A stretch of DNA of 64,000 bases, from the NCBI GenBank assembly GCA_932294295.1, contig OW028578.1, positions 40,936,537 to 41,000,536 of the forward strand. Reading direction: 5' to 3'. The translations under genes were made by a program, and so were the position numbers. The notes under the pieces are model-generated. The model saw nothing but the letters and a program-made list of their open reading frames with translations. It was not told the DNA's origin and made no database searches. Positions 34,059 to 47,280 of this stretch are shown in pieces (within the stretch, counting starts at the first letter, position 1; the number at the start of each line of letters is the position of its first letter). The stretch is from Alitta virens (Eukaryota; Annelida; Polychaeta; Phyllodocida; Nereididae).

Positions 34059-34883
34059 ACCCAGCTTTCAGTTGGATGAGGAGTTCAATGTAAGGGTTAA
34101 CAATAGATATTTTATTGCGATCCATTTTTTAGATCCATTTACTGCGGATCGATTTGTGGTAAAGCTAAATTTAAGATAATTCGATTAACGACGTAGATAC
34201 CACAAATGTAAATCCACAAAGCAAAAGTAGCTCCTATATTTCGTTAAGGCTGTATATGTTAAAATGGCTCGTTTTTGGTTCACCAATGCTGCTGAGAATT
34301 TGAAAGCTCCTAGAAAAACCAACAAATTTCATCCGATATTAAATATTATATGGAGAAATTCTACAATGGAAGCTTTAACAATAACGGCCATCGAAACGCA
34401 TTAGTCACGAAGTTTCCCTTTTAGCTCGACAACAATCCTCTGCATTTTCAATATTAGATTTTTGTGGGAGGATGAGATCAGAGTTATTAATATCTCTCCA
34501 TGGTGCCAGGCATTGCTGAGTGGCATCATGATGGATTAGAATATTACAGGCTTTGTGGAATTTCTTTTTTCACCGCGCCATAGATTTTACATGATTAAAA
34601 ACTAAAAAGGTATTGCGGGCAACTCAGCTGCTTCAATGAAATGATTTTCAGCCCTTTTTAAAAATTTTTTTTGTTCATTATTACGGATTCAGTGCTAATC
34701 TCGTGCAAAATTAATAATGGGCACAGCGAGAGAATGTAGTATTGTTGGTTGAGTTTGACTTAAAATAAGTAGAAAATAAGCATTTTAATGTGGGTTCAAA
34801 ATCGAGTCATTTCTCAAAATAATTTAATAATTTTTTTAAATATAATTACTTAATAGTCAAAAATGTATAATTACTTAACACAG

Positions 34884-35040
34884 TCAAACCTGCTCTAACG
34901 ACCACCACATATTTAGAATAATCACCTGTAATAAACGACCACCTTAATCCCAACACCCCTAGATTAAATTATCATAATTTCACCCCTCTATTAAACGACC
35001 TGATCGATAAATTCCCTTGGGTGGGTGTTTAATACAGGTT
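34884..35040 (+). mobile_element. Fragment of pogo/Tc1-like MITE ('AACGACCACC' family)
   Basis: Starts CAGTCAAACCTGCTCTAACG, a typical pogo/Tc1-mariner terminal pattern, and carries AAACGACCACC and TTTCACCCCTCTATTAAA. A diverged opposite-orientation relative is at 37545-37625 and another piece at 42935-42965. Confidence 0.5.
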
Positions 35041-35710
35041 CTTAGATTTGGCTCTGCTTGTCAGAAGTTAGTTCATGTACTTTTGCAACCACTTATATCT
35101 GTACTGTTCTGTACTGTAATATAATACTGCTGCCATTTGATATTAGAAACATAGAAGAAATATATAATATTGAGAGTAATTAAGTGTGACCCCAGTGGAG
35201 TAAAGTTAATGATTTTACAAATCTGGTCTGTTGCTTTTATCAAACATTTCATCGGATGGGTTTATTAAACATTTCGGAAGATAGAAGTGTTGTTGCTCGA
35301 ACGATAATAGCTGTATATGCTGGGAATTTTAGGGAGGACAGATTCAGAGTGAGGTCATTAGCTCCTTATTATCCACTCTTATCTACTCTTATCTATGAAG
35401 ACTTCAACCTTTGTAGTGCTCAGCAATCTCACAGTATCTACAGAATGATCTAGGCTTATCTAGATTCTGCACCATTCATCCCAGAGTGGATTGAAGATAG
35501 CAGAGTTCTAGAGGTGTTTCTGATGTTCCAGATAACGGTTGATATGCTGGTTAGACAGCAGGGCCTTTGTGTGAATGTCTCATGCATTAATGGATGAAAT
35601 TAACTTATCTGGCATATATCTGATTAAATATCAACGTTCTTATTTTTCATGCACCTTAATGAAGCCTTTGACTAAACTATACCATGATGCAGCTGATTAA
35701 AGCTTCTGAT

Positions 35711-36436
35711 TCAGTGCAGTAGATTCTTGCATGAAATTCAGTACTTGTTGAAGTTTTGACTGAGTGCAGTAGATTCTTGCATGAAATCAAGTACTTGTTG
35801 AAGTTTTGACTGAGTGCAGTAGATTCTTGCATGAAATCAAGTACTTGTTGAAGTTTTGACTGAGTGCAGTAGATTCTTGCATGAAATTCAGTACTTGTTG
35901 ATATTTTTGACTGAGTGCAGTAGATTCTTACATGAGATCAAGTACTTGTTGAAGTTTTGACTGAGTGCAGTAGATTCTTACATGAAATCAAGTACTTGTT
36001 GAAGTTTTGACTGAGTGCAGTAGATTCTTGCATGAAATTCAGTACTTGTTGATATTTTAGACTGAGTGCAGTAGATTCTTGCATGAAATCAAGTACTTGT
36101 TGAAGTTTTGACTGAGTGCAGTAGATTCTTGCATGAAATTCAGTACTTGTTGATATTTTTGACTGAGTGCAGTAGATTCTTGCATGAAATCAAGTACTTG
36201 TTGAAGTTTTGACTGAGTGCAGTAGATTCTTGCATGAAATGAAGTACTTGTTAATATATTTAAAATGACTGAGTGCAGTGGATTCGTACATTAAATCCAG
36301 TACAAAAGTTTTTTTGTGCAATAGATTCTTGCATGAAATCAAGTACTTGTTGAAGTTTTGACTGAGTGCAGTAGATGCTTACATGAAATCCAGTACATTT
36401 GACTCAGTGCAACAGATTCGTACATGATATCCAATC
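35711..36436 (+). repeat. 50-bp minisatellite, about 15 copies
   Basis: Unit of the form TGAGTGCAGTAGATTCTTGC then ATGAAATCAAGTACTTGTTG then AAGTTTTGAC, exactly 50 bases in the inner copies. Two variants alternate: CAAGTACTTGTTGAAG and TCAGTACTTGTTGATAT. Copies after about 36240 are degraded and shortened. Confidence 0.95.
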
Positions 36437-36978
36437 CTTCTAGACAGAGGTTAATTGCTCTGATTAAGCCTACTTGTATTATAATGCACCCCATTAAAGA
36501 TTTTGACTTAGTGTTATCTTATATATTCATGGATATTTTGCAGCCTTTAGATGACAGTCAGTGTCGAATTACTCAGATCAAATCAATGTTAAGAGATAAT
36601 AATGAAAAACAATGCTACTTTAAAATAAATTTGCTGTACAGTGTATTAAAGATGCATAAACAACTGCATCAAAGAAATGAATAAGAGTGGTGCATCAGTT
36701 CCAAATTTAGCTCACCGCCATTTTTGTTATTGTTATGAGTATATTGTTGATTTCCTAATATGTTATTAGTGATGATGGTTGTTAAATGGAGCCTGTGGTT
36801 TTTATGGGAAATTTTATATTGAATCGATGAAGTACAGGATTAAAATGAACTATATACTTCCTACTAATAGTGACATGACAGTACTGTACAAAAAAAAAAG
36901 TACTTCGAACCTGTTCTAGATTCGCTAATCATCTATCTCACACACAACCTTACAAAAGTGAATGGAATTTTACTGAAG

Positions 36979-38049
36979 TGACAACGAATGTAGTCCATCC
37001 CACTTGAGGCTAGAGCAACTTTTTATAAAACGATGTTTTTGTGATTATGTCAGAGGGCGTATACACGAAACGGGGTCAGTGTCAATTTGAGATGTTGATA
37101 AAACTCTTCAGTGTTCACGAGTCCAATGAGTTGAGTGACAGATATATTGTTTGTTATGCTGTTGTATCCATTGAAGTGCAGTGTTAAAGTTATCTGGAGA
37201 TCGGTCTATGTTGTCAGTGCTATTGCTTCGTAATTTTAGTCTCAATGTTACTGGGTCTGAAGCTTGGTCAGCTTAATATAATCAACTACAGGTTGATGTA
37301 ATGATGAGATGATAAGCAGCTTAGGAGTTCATGTTACACATTTACCGCATGGGTGAGTCTTTTACTCGCCTCAGCATAGACACCGAGTACAAGGCACCTC
37401 TAAGTTAACGTCTCATGCGATCGACATCCAAGCAGCTGGGATGTAGCTCATGAAGAGAGCCCGGAAGAGGATCGAACCCTGGACCTTCAGCTTGCAGTGG
37501 AACTTCTGTAGTGTTGTCCCTGTAATGCAGAATAGTGATACTGTCAAATCTGTTTTAGGCGATCACCCAAAAAATTGGTAAATTAGACCGTTTCAGACAG
37601 GCGGCCTTTTAATAGAGGGGTGAAATCTAGGCTTCCGCCAAGCATTCGCCACGGTCCTCTTGGCAAAATTTATGTAACTGGCTAAATTAAATGCTCGTGT
37701 GGCGAAAATCTGTCAAATTTAGTGGCGAAAATGCCTATGAGCCAAGCAGTCTGATTGGTCCTCAGAATGGTGTCATCATTGTATTATGAAAGCTGCTTCA
37801 AATAATTGTGGCTAAGCTGTGTCTGTTGTGGCTAAAATAAAATTGACTGCTTTAGCCACAGTGCCTAAGGCTGGAATTAATTTAGAGGAATCCTAGAAAA
37901 TATGCACTGAAAATTCAGTTATGGGGACAAGGAAGTGGTTGTATACAGCAGGTGATCTTTCGGTATACGCCCTCTGACATAATCACAAAAACATCGTTTT
38001 ATAAAAAAGTTGGTCTAGCCAAAAGTAGGATGGACTACATTCATTGTCA
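36979..38049. mobile_element. 1.07 kb MITE with ~86-bp terminal inverted repeats
   Basis: Left end 36979-37064 starts TGACAACGAATGTAGTCCAT; right end 37963-38049 is its inverted copy starting TGACAATGAATGTAGTCCAT on the minus strand. The arms stay alike through the CGATGTTTTTGTGATTATGT and GAGGGCGTATAC segments, with few differences. No transposase frame is inside, so it is non-autonomous. A SINE (37239-37500) is nested in it. I see no convincing target-site duplication. Confidence 0.85.
37239..37500 (-). mobile_element. tRNA-derived SINE, copy 1 (nested in the MITE)
   Basis: Shares with copy 2 the segments GAGTACAAGGCACCTC, AACGTCTCATGC, TTTACTCGCCTCAGC and CTCAATGTTACTGGGTCTGA. On the minus strand the head carries a B-box-like GGTTCGATCC. 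The tRNA head is damaged beyond 37500. Confidence 0.8.
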
Positions 38050-38099
38050 AAAAGATAACATGGACTCAGTGATCTCCTTCTTACAACATGCTTGATTTT

Positions 38100-38362
38100 A
38101 ATAAACAATCTTAGGGACATCCTTCTAAACATCTTCATTTATGTAATGTAAAATAAATGTGCCATTGTCATTTACTAATAATGATTTGCTTGGATCTCTC
38201 GGAAAACCAGGAGGGCACTTGATAGTGATGCTATTAATGTGTCTTAGAGTGTTCCTCCTGGCCTCTCATACACTGTAAATAGATTATATATCGATTGTTC
38301 CCAACTTTATTATATTATTGTATGTATGAAGGCAAATAAATTTGTCTTGAGTCTTGATAAAA
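38100..38362 (+). mobile_element. Possible LINE 3' end fragment
   Basis: Ends GGCAAATAAATTTGTCTTGA then GTCTTGA units: an AATAAA-bearing end with a short direct-repeat tail, as in CR1/L2-like elements. No coding part is visible. Confidence 0.35.
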
Positions 38363-38783
38363 TTCCATAAGAGAATATAGAACAAGTAGAGTACTGTCAG
38401 GTGGCTGTTTGGGCAGAATTGACTGTTTTGCGATACAAGGCACTGGTGTCTCCTTTTGCTGCAGTGAAGTGTGACTCTATTTTGTTGAGTAATGAGAATA
38501 GTTTATCCAAGGTTAGGCTGTAGTGTAGTATGAAGAATTGAAGATACAATGCATTTGTGTTGCTCTTTTTTATTTTTTCAATGCAATTTAGGTTGTTAAA
38601 TCGCTCAATTTAAACTGGTTATTTAGTGTCGTGTATATGTTATTTCAAACTGCTATTTGATGTTAGTTTCATTCTGTAACATTGTTTGATTCGGTTGTTT
38701 ATTTGTGTAGGCTGTAAACGTTTGCTTTACATGAAGACTGCGTTGATCTTTGGATAACAACAATGTGTATACAATGTCTAAAA

Positions 38784-39060
38784 TCTCATCTCAATGCTAC
38801 TGGGTCTGAAGCTTTGTCAGCTTACATGACCAGCTGTCAGAGGCAGACATTATGATGAGATGATAAGACTTGGTGTCCACCCCATGTTACACATTTACCC
38901 CATAAGTGGGGTCTGTTACTTGCCTCAGCTTAGGCACCGAGTACAAGGCACCTCCAATTTAACGTCTCATGCATTTGACATCCATGAAGAGGACCCAAAC
39001 CGGGGATCAAACCTAGGACCTTCGGCAGAGCTGCCTTAACCGTTAGGTCACCGAAGCTCC
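38784..39060 (-). mobile_element. tRNA-derived SINE, copy 2 (most complete)
   Basis: On the minus strand it begins GGAGCTTCGGTGACCTAACG, continues GGTTAAGGC (A-box region) and has GGTTTGATCCCC (B-box), so the head is a tRNA-like RNA polymerase III promoter of about 70 bases. The body follows with GAGACGTTAAATTGG, GTGCCTTGTACTCGG and TGAGATGATAAG. It ends with the conserved GACCCAGTAGCATTGAGA tail. Confidence 0.85.
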
Positions 39061-40280
39061 TTAACGAAAAGTCCAAGATACATCGATTTGTCTTAGGTTA
39101 CCATTTAAACCTGTCAAAACCAAAGTTCTGTTTTCTTTGGGAGCTCTGTTTGTCTTTTGTTCTGCATACTTTTAAGAATACATTTTGTTAACGCCATGAA
39201 ATTTTTTTCCCTCTGGTTGATCGTATCACTATGTGATCTTTTTCATGCCTTTTTTCATCACTATCTATAATGGTCTATTTATTGATGGCTTCCATTATTC
39301 AGCTTTTGTTAGAGTCTAGCTAGAGCTGCTTTCATTCTCTCCTTTTTAATGTTTTCCATCTAACAACAAAACACCAGCTACGCCTGCCATGATAATGGAA
39401 TTGATTTTGGCTGCCTGCCAAATAGGTAGTTGTTTTGGTAAATGTCATGAGGGGCCTGTTTCCAACATGGAGGCCGGCAGCTGAGCTCTTGATCAATGTC
39501 ACAAGGGATCGATCGGTGGAATAATCTGGGCTGGATGGCTAGAGTAGCTCTTGAGTGCAGTCTCCCCCATCAGGGGAACCACTACTCTGATATTCTGAGA
39601 GATTGGCCAATATTTGAGTTGTAGATGTAGAGCTGGATTGGCATCGTTCTTTCGCGTATCGCATTTAGGATTGTCGTCGTTAATGTAAAGCAATGTGGCG
39701 CCACAGTGATGGTGATTTGCGTCTTATGACAGTTACTGTTTAAATGTTAAGAGTTGTGATGTTTGATTTTAAATGAACAAAAATATTAGGTCTTATTTCT
39801 TACCAGTGATTTTAGGTCTACTGTAATCTATGATTGAATAGATATGTGCCATTAGGTTTAATCGAAGGCAGATTCTTAAAAATAAAGCACAACACTAATT
39901 ATCGTGAATCTTAAAGTGATGGACTATTTGTTGCTAGTTCAGTACTGAAGGGGCTGATATAGGCTCAGACATTCATAGACTCATTCCTGTTTACAATTAT
40001 GATAATATATACTGGAAGAGATGTAGTTGATGTATTATACTATCTGGGAGTGCCCCCCTTCCTTTGGTTGAATTTCTTATGCCTCAATAGTGAAGCAATA
40101 CTGGGGACACAGCAGCCCCTTGCCTTACTCCATTTCAGTCCTTCGATCAATACTCATTCAATAGCAGCACATTTTTCAGGGGACCAGGCTGAAGCTTCTT
40201 AATGCCTTTGGGGAAGGTTGAGTCGCATTAGACGAGGGCTTGGATGCCTTGGAAGCGACCGCATCAGCATCTCTCTGCCT

Positions 40281-40301
40281 CAGCAGCAGCAGCAGCAGCT
40301 A
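40281..40301 (+). repeat. Short CAG repeat
   Basis: Five to six CAG units ending CTACTG. Confidence 0.7.
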
Positions 40302-41401
40302 CTGAAAAAAAGTTTTCTTACTTTTTTGTTCTTTAGCTGCTTCAGCCAGCAGCAGCCAAGCTCCTTTCAGTTGCTCTTCCCTAAATCATTATGTTTGCGT
40401 CGCTCCGGGTCTGAAAAGGTCTGGATTTGGAGTTGAGGAGTTTCAGACAATCGGGCAGAATCACTCCACTGGGCTCTTCGTCTACAGCTTAGGAGAATTT
40501 TTTTTCTCGGTGCAATCTGGTTTTCCTGCCCCGAACTTTCCTTCCATCCTTCCAAAGAAGTGTTCTATTCATGCCACATTGGCTTCTTTTGGAATCTTCC
40601 TTAAGAATCTTTCAGACGATGCTGACTTGGGAATTCTTTGTGGAATTTCCGACTTGGGCATTCATTTAGAATTTCTATAAGATGGGCATTTGAACCGTAC
40701 TATACCATCGCAATGGTATAATTGAATCATCCTGTTCTGAAGAAAAGGCTTTCAGAAATTGGGCTTCTGATGGAGAAGATGATTGTGTCTTAGGTTGTTT
40801 GTTTCCCTTGAAACGCTATTACATCTTAGTCGGAAAGATCATCATCATCATCATCATATGAAATGGGACTCGATAGACTTCATGCTGTGGCTGCTTTGTA
40901 TTCCATTGGAATTATTTAAGTGCTTTTACGCAATGTTTTTAGCTGCTTCCAAATTTGAATTTAGCATCGATGCTATTCGGGGAGATTTAACGGCAACGCC
41001 ACAGTTTTTTCCTTATGTACCAAGCATTCATGACATTGCAGTTCTTCTATGTCTATTAGTGCACACAGCGATGGCTGTTGGAGCCAGCTCTCTACTATAA
41101 TACTCGCACTGTGAATATTATGCATACTGTTGATTGCTATCAGCAAGCCCAGGCACCTATTTGAGCTGTTCTAGAAGGCCTTGTGGAGCTTATCATGAAT
41201 GAGCAGGCTTCAGCAATAAGGCTGGTGAAAGTGGAGGGCCCAGGCAAGTCCAATATCAATGGCATGGCGTGCTGTGCATGGGGGACCAAATTGCTTGCAG
41301 CATTATCAAGCCACAGAAAGCAATAGCCTGCTTGGATTGCCTAATAATGTCCCTTTGCCCTGTTGCCATGGTAACCAGAGGATGGAGAATTACAGACCAC
41401 C

Positions 41402-41442
41402 AGCAGCAGCAGCAGCAGTAGTAGTAGGAGCAGCAGCAGGAG
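41402..41442 (+). repeat. CAG/TAG/GAG trinucleotide run
   Basis: CAG repeated six times, then TAG, GAG and CAG variants. Confidence 0.8.
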
Positions 41443-41599
41443 TAACATTGGGCCAACCCACTGCACTCAGATGCTACTGAAAAATAAAATGGCTGTAAAA
41501 CCAGCTGTAGGGATCTTTTAGCTTGTAGTGGCATGTCCTACTCTTTACAGTGTACTGAAGACCGGTTTTCCTACCATGTTGCATTCTAGAATGCTAGAA

Positions 41600-41880
41600 T
41601 GGAACTTCACAATAAAACTACCCAAAATGAAGACCATTTAAGAGCATATTGTGTTGCTCTAAAAAGTAGGATTGCAATATAAGAAAGGTCCAAATTCAGA
41701 CCACCAAAAAAAATAAGACTATTTTAGAGTATTTTGTGGGTCTAAAAAGTAGGATTGCAATATGAGAAAGTTCCCCAATTCAGACCACCCTAAAAAAGAC
41801 CATTTTTAGCGCATTTTCCGGGTCTATAAAGTAGGTCTAGAATTAAGAACTTGCATTGATTTAAGGACCACTTGAGTGAT
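41600..41880 (+). repeat. ~83-bp tandem repeat, three copies
   Basis: CTAAAAAGTAGGATTGCAAT recurs at about 41658 and 41742 and in degraded form at 41823, each followed by AAGAAAG..CCAAATTCAGACCACC or a variant. Confidence 0.8.
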
Positions 41881-42585
41881 TCCAATGGTGGTCTCAATTG
41901 CACAGCTAAACTGTATTCATAGTATATTCATACTGAACTTGAAATAAAATTCAGTGTATGTTAACACAGCTTTCTGATCTATTTTAAGTCTAAAACAATA
42001 CCCATTGTTTACATTGCACTAATATTAGTAGAGCTCTATAACTTTCTCAAACAAAGCCTATTGTTTTTCATTGTGATGTATTAACCTCTACTGGTGCAAT
42101 GTCAATCTATAGATAACTGGAGGCAAAATCTGAATATATTTTGTTCAAGGGCAGTATATTGTCTGATCAATGAATTTGAGCTTTCTATGGTTCAGAGCTC
42201 TATTGTATTCATAGACTATGGTATACTATGCTATAGAATTGTGTTACTATGTACAGACATGTCCATTCAGCTTATAACACTTCGAAAGATATGCATGATC
42301 ACTCATAAATAGCATGGTATGACACTGGTCATGCGGCTTAAGCATGCATTTAAGATTGATTTAGAATTAATTCTATCATATTTTCTTTGTATAAGGTACC
42401 TTTGAGAGGGATTAATATTGAAATATAATAGTTATTTCTGAAATACGTGTTAAGGCTTGTAAAATGGGGTATTAAATTAATAATTAAAGACATATCCCTG
42501 GCTATTTGATGCTTAAGTGGTGCATTTATTTTGTCTAGTGCTATATTCGACCAGAGTTACAATTGATCGCTCACCTACCATAGAT

Positions 42586-42741
42586 AGATAGTATAGATAG
42601 ATAGATAGATATTATAGATAGATATTATAGATAGATAGATAGTATAGATAGAAAGATAGTATAGATAGAAAGATAGTATGGATAGATAGTATAGATAGTA
42701 TGGATAGATAGTATAGATAGATAGATGTATAGATAGATAGT
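42586..42741 (+). repeat. GATA microsatellite
   Basis: AGAT units with interspersed AGTAT and AAAG variants over about 155 bases. Confidence 0.95.
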
Positions 42742-43469
42742 GATTGACAGACTGAATTTAGTTCTGACCTATTTGTCTTCATATATATTTTGGAGTCCAT
42801 TGTGGTATTCTATTGCACTACTAAGTATGGGGCATGTTTCTATCATTAGTCCATTACATATGGAATGTGTTTATATCCACAAGGCCCCACCCTTGATTTT
42901 TTGTGAGGCCTGCTGTTCGCCCTTACTCTTGCAATAGGGGGTTATTAGAGGGGTGAAATAGCACGATAGTAGCCCCCCCCCCCCCCTTGGGTAAATACCA
43001 TTGTGCAGTTTGCCCAGCTTGGAGTTGAGTAAACTTGAGTTGTAGGTTGTCCAGGGTATCTAATGCTCCATGCTAATTATGGCTGCCGTAAATGTGTTGT
43101 CGTAAACACGATGACTCATGGCCTCGTGAGCTGAGCTGGGTGACTTGGCTGCATGCCAATCTAGGATTCGGTCCGAACAGACCTTCTCTGAAATTGAATA
43201 GGACTGTAGTGTCATGCTAAGCATGCACCACAGCCCACTGATCTCTGAATAGACCTTTTCTCTTCTATCCGAAACTGCATTAGTCCTGTATTTCGTGTAT
43301 TCATTTGTCAAGCGCTGGGTACTGGGCATGACTCATACATGCAACGTGTAGATGGACCTAAGAACTCGCTGAACCAGACTAACCACTGTACAGTAATGTC
43401 AGAGGTGTATGCACTTAAAAGACAATATTGAATGTAAATAACACTGAAAAAATTACACTTTTTACCATT

Positions 43470-43497
43470 AAATATATATATATATATATATATATAT
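43470..43497 (+). repeat. (AT)n microsatellite
   Basis: Uninterrupted alternating AT of about 28 bases. Confidence 0.9.
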
Positions 43498-45862
43498 CAA
43501 GAAGGAAGTTTAGGAATATATTTATGTGCATTTTTGTGTATTGTAAATCATGATTTCAACCTTTTTTTATTGTGGCTTTGACTATTTCATTAACATGACT
43601 CAATATACTGAAATATTTTCAGTTTCATACGTTATCAGTTGCGCAATAAGTTGACATATGTTTTGTCAATCTATACAAAAGCTAGTCTAATCCTTTTCTG
43701 TCGATATATATCACAAACCAAATGTTATTCATATATCCTGGATGTTTATTCACTTATGTTTTCAGTTTTGTGTAGCTTATTGATTTTAATCATAAATACT
43801 GTATATGTGTCATATTTTATTACTGCCACTTATATCATGCTCTGTGTGTGCATCTATTGTGCAATGCAGGGAATATATTGAATATTCATATATGATCAGA
43901 CTTGTAGATATATCGTCATGTGTGGGACTGTAACGAGTTTGCGTTATAACCGGTTCGGTTATATTTGAATTGAAAATAATTTATTTGGCAATTAAACAAG
44001 AATACAGCATGATATTTTGTTATTTTTGGAGTGATAAATTTAAAATTATTACATATTCTATTAGTGTTAAACTTGACAGGAGACACTGAAGAACCTCAGT
44101 GGGTTGTGTTAGGGGCCACCTGAAATTGATACAATATTAATATTATAATACTAGATTAAAAAATTAATAATAATAATAGTATAAGTTAGTAAAAAAAAAA
44201 TAGAAAAATATATGTGGGTTTGATAAGCAAAAAATCCATCTCCAGACAACTCATTATAAATAAACTTGTTTTTTCGCTATAAGAATACATCTTATGTAAT
44301 AAGCTCGACTGTATAACAGTGTATTATATTTGATTACGTATTGTGACAAATTGAGAACAGAAATATCTATAATATTCTACAGCTGTATATCATATGTTAT
44401 AACTGAATTGTATTGTGATATAGACTCAGCGTGGTGGATAATAAACTGGTGACGTGGCAAAACATGTATGCTGCCCACCAGCTGGTTACTTTTGCATATA
44501 TATATATATATTTGTATTCATGTACACTATATAGAAATGGTAGCAAATATATGAAGATATATTCCCATACTGGTTTCACTACAATATATATTTAGTAACA
44601 GAGTTCATTATATTGCAATATATATATATATGATATATTATATATTGTCAATTTCATTACATAACCTGTTTGTGTACTATGACCACAGAAAACCCCCTAA
44701 ACTTTCAGAACACGCACTCCTGAAATATTATCTAACCATACATATATATTATGCTTCAATATTTGACTTTCGATGATAAGTAATTGATAATAGCTTTTGA
44801 TAACTTTGTCTCAACTTGTATCTGGGACTTCAGTATGAATGTCCGATACATAATTTATATATAAAACAAAAAATCGAGACATTAAAAAAAAAAAAAGTAA
44901 CTTCACCAGACATAGGTTGATAAGATATATTTCAAATATTGCAAAAGTCATGCATTCCGTATTTGAACTTCCGATTCGAAATTTAGTTAATTGTTTCCAT
45001 ATGATGTATACATAGGTTGCTATTTTTAATCAATATAGTATTATTTCATAAATATTACTCTAGAATTAAATTCTCTGTATCTCATTATCTAATTGAGCTA
45101 GAAGTAGTATTCAGAATAGCATGTCTTACATGTAAATAACTTCGCATGTCATTTGAGGATTATGAAAGGTCCATAAACTAACTTTATGGATGACCTTGAA
45201 ATAACCTTCAGTTCAAAAGGGGACAGCTCTATTTCGGTTGAATGACCTTGGGTCAAGTTTAAGTACCTTGGTTACCAGTTTTTAAGCACCTTGTAATTTA
45301 CACTTAAATGTCTTTAAATGTGAAATGTTTGGTTAATGAGTATTAACTAAGTAGCTATGCGTTGGAAGTTCTACTTAGTTACCTAGTTAGTACTTACTCG
45401 CTTAGTTACTTACTTAGTTACTTAGCTATTTTACACTCATGAACTGTTCTAATATTTAGGTACTGTTTAGTATGTTTTAGTATGCCAGTCAACCGGTTTA
45501 GATCAGGCTACGAATGCATACACCAAACACCTATCTTTTTGCATATCGGAGAAGGATATAATGTGACTGAATAAATACCTTGTATTTGTCAGTGTCCAGG
45601 ATGACATGGGCTAATAACATGTAGTTCCTGCAATGATTTTATAGGGTCCTTTAGGGTGTGTGACCGGCATTTGTCATGTTGTGGTGTTTTGTAACAACCG
45701 ATGATTGTATTGTCATTGTAGTGTATGTTGTTTATATCGTTCAAGTTAGAGTTTAGTTATTGTAAAATTCTGTTCCTGACAGCGATTTTGTGTTTATATT
45801 TAAGCTTATAAAAGACAGTTCAGGATCTATAGACACATAATCAGTGTTCAAAATTGAGTCTT

Positions 45863-46038
45863 CAGGCCCATAGCCAAAGGGGGGGGGGGGAGGATCGAGG
45901 GGGTCGTTTGACCCACCCAACTTGGTTCATGTCCAAACATTGGTCCACTTCATGGAATGCTATTTTTAAAATTAGTAACGAAAGTCGACAATTGTATGAA
46001 AAAGACCCACCCAACGCTGTGGACTGGCTACGGGCCTG
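45863..46038. mobile_element. 176-bp MITE with CAGGCCCATAGCCA ends and 5-bp target duplication
   Basis: Left end CAGGCCCATAGCCA and right end TGGCTACGGGCCTG are inverted copies with one mismatch. The element is flanked on both sides by GTCTT (45858-45862 and 46039-46043), a perfect 5-bp target-site duplication. The interior has an 11-12-base G run near the left end and GACCCACCCAAC twice. An 88-codon open frame over it is incidental. Confidence 0.85.
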
Positions 46039-47158
46039 GTCTTCATGGTTTTGGTTGACCTTTCAACATTATTATGATATCTACATGCGCACCATACATA
46101 ATTCGCACCAATTTCAGTAGCCAGCATTTTATTCCACTGGGATAAGCTTTAATGAACTTGTCCATGAACTCTTTTCGAGGTCATTTATGAAACATCAAAC
46201 TGTGACAGCAAGAACCAAAGCGGCAAAGACACATAAATAGCAGAATTTTAGAAATGTGGAATATGGAATTAGAATATGTAGAATATGAAAGCAATAATGG
46301 ACATTCGAACTAATATAATTTTCTTTTGTAATATGGGATTATGGAAATATGAGAAGTGTAGTGTAATGGCCAACCGATCCTTATATATTACCTGTCCATA
46401 TATTTCTGATGTATCATATTTTGTTCTTTTCATCCCTCGTAACTAGATTCGCGTGTCGTGATCATCGATTTTAGCGAGATATATTATTTGGTATCCAGGT
46501 AACAGAATATGTTTTGGATTAAGTGGAAATATTTAATATTATTAATATTATAATAAAAGTATTCTTATTTTCTATTAAATTTTATTTATTATAGAATTGG
46601 CTTAGTCTGACAATCTGCCTCGCAACGCTTTTCGGCATGCTTGCAAATGTCAGAATGTTTCGGTCTACGATTGCCTTTAAATAATTTCTTTCATATGTTA
46701 TTAAATAACAAACTATGGTAGTTTTATAAATTGATAATGTTGGTTCATTGTCAATGACCATGAAATTATTATCAATTATGATATGTCAATAAAATTATAT
46801 ATATTATTATTATTATTTTGCTATGACGCAGTAAATATATTTCTATTTGTCTATATAAGATATTACAGATGTAGCCATGTCACATGATCATCATTGGTCA
46901 CATGATATTTGCACTGTTGCACCTTGTCTATCTATCTCCATGGTAACAGAACACCACACCTGTATTATGCTGCACATGATGGGATTGTTAATTTTCTTGA
47001 TTAGCACGACATTGACCTAATTGAAAGAGGGACACGAGAACTCGTCCGGTAATTTGAAAGTGACACATTTCGTTAATGATGTTTCAGATAGGTCGGTCAA
47101 AGTTAGGCATTATTTGGCGGCCATACAAATTATGTATTTTACAGTAATGACAAAAACA

Positions 47159-47280
47159 AGTCTCAATGCTATTGGATCTGAAGCTCAGCCAGCTTTAATA
47201 TATGACCAGCTGCCAGAGGCAGACATAGTGATGAGATGAGGCTTGGAGTCCACACCACAGGTGTGGTCTTTTACAAAATG
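47159..47280 (-). mobile_element. tRNA-derived SINE, copy 3 (3' part only)
   Basis: Carries the tail TCTCAATGCTATTGGATCTG and the body segment GACCAGCTGCCAGAGGCAG followed by TGATGAGATGAG. The head is missing. Confidence 0.75.

Noticed and set aside
45854..46120. 88-codon open frame with Trp-rich end
   Set aside because: It lies almost wholly within the MITE at 45863-46038 and starts in a G run; not a gene.
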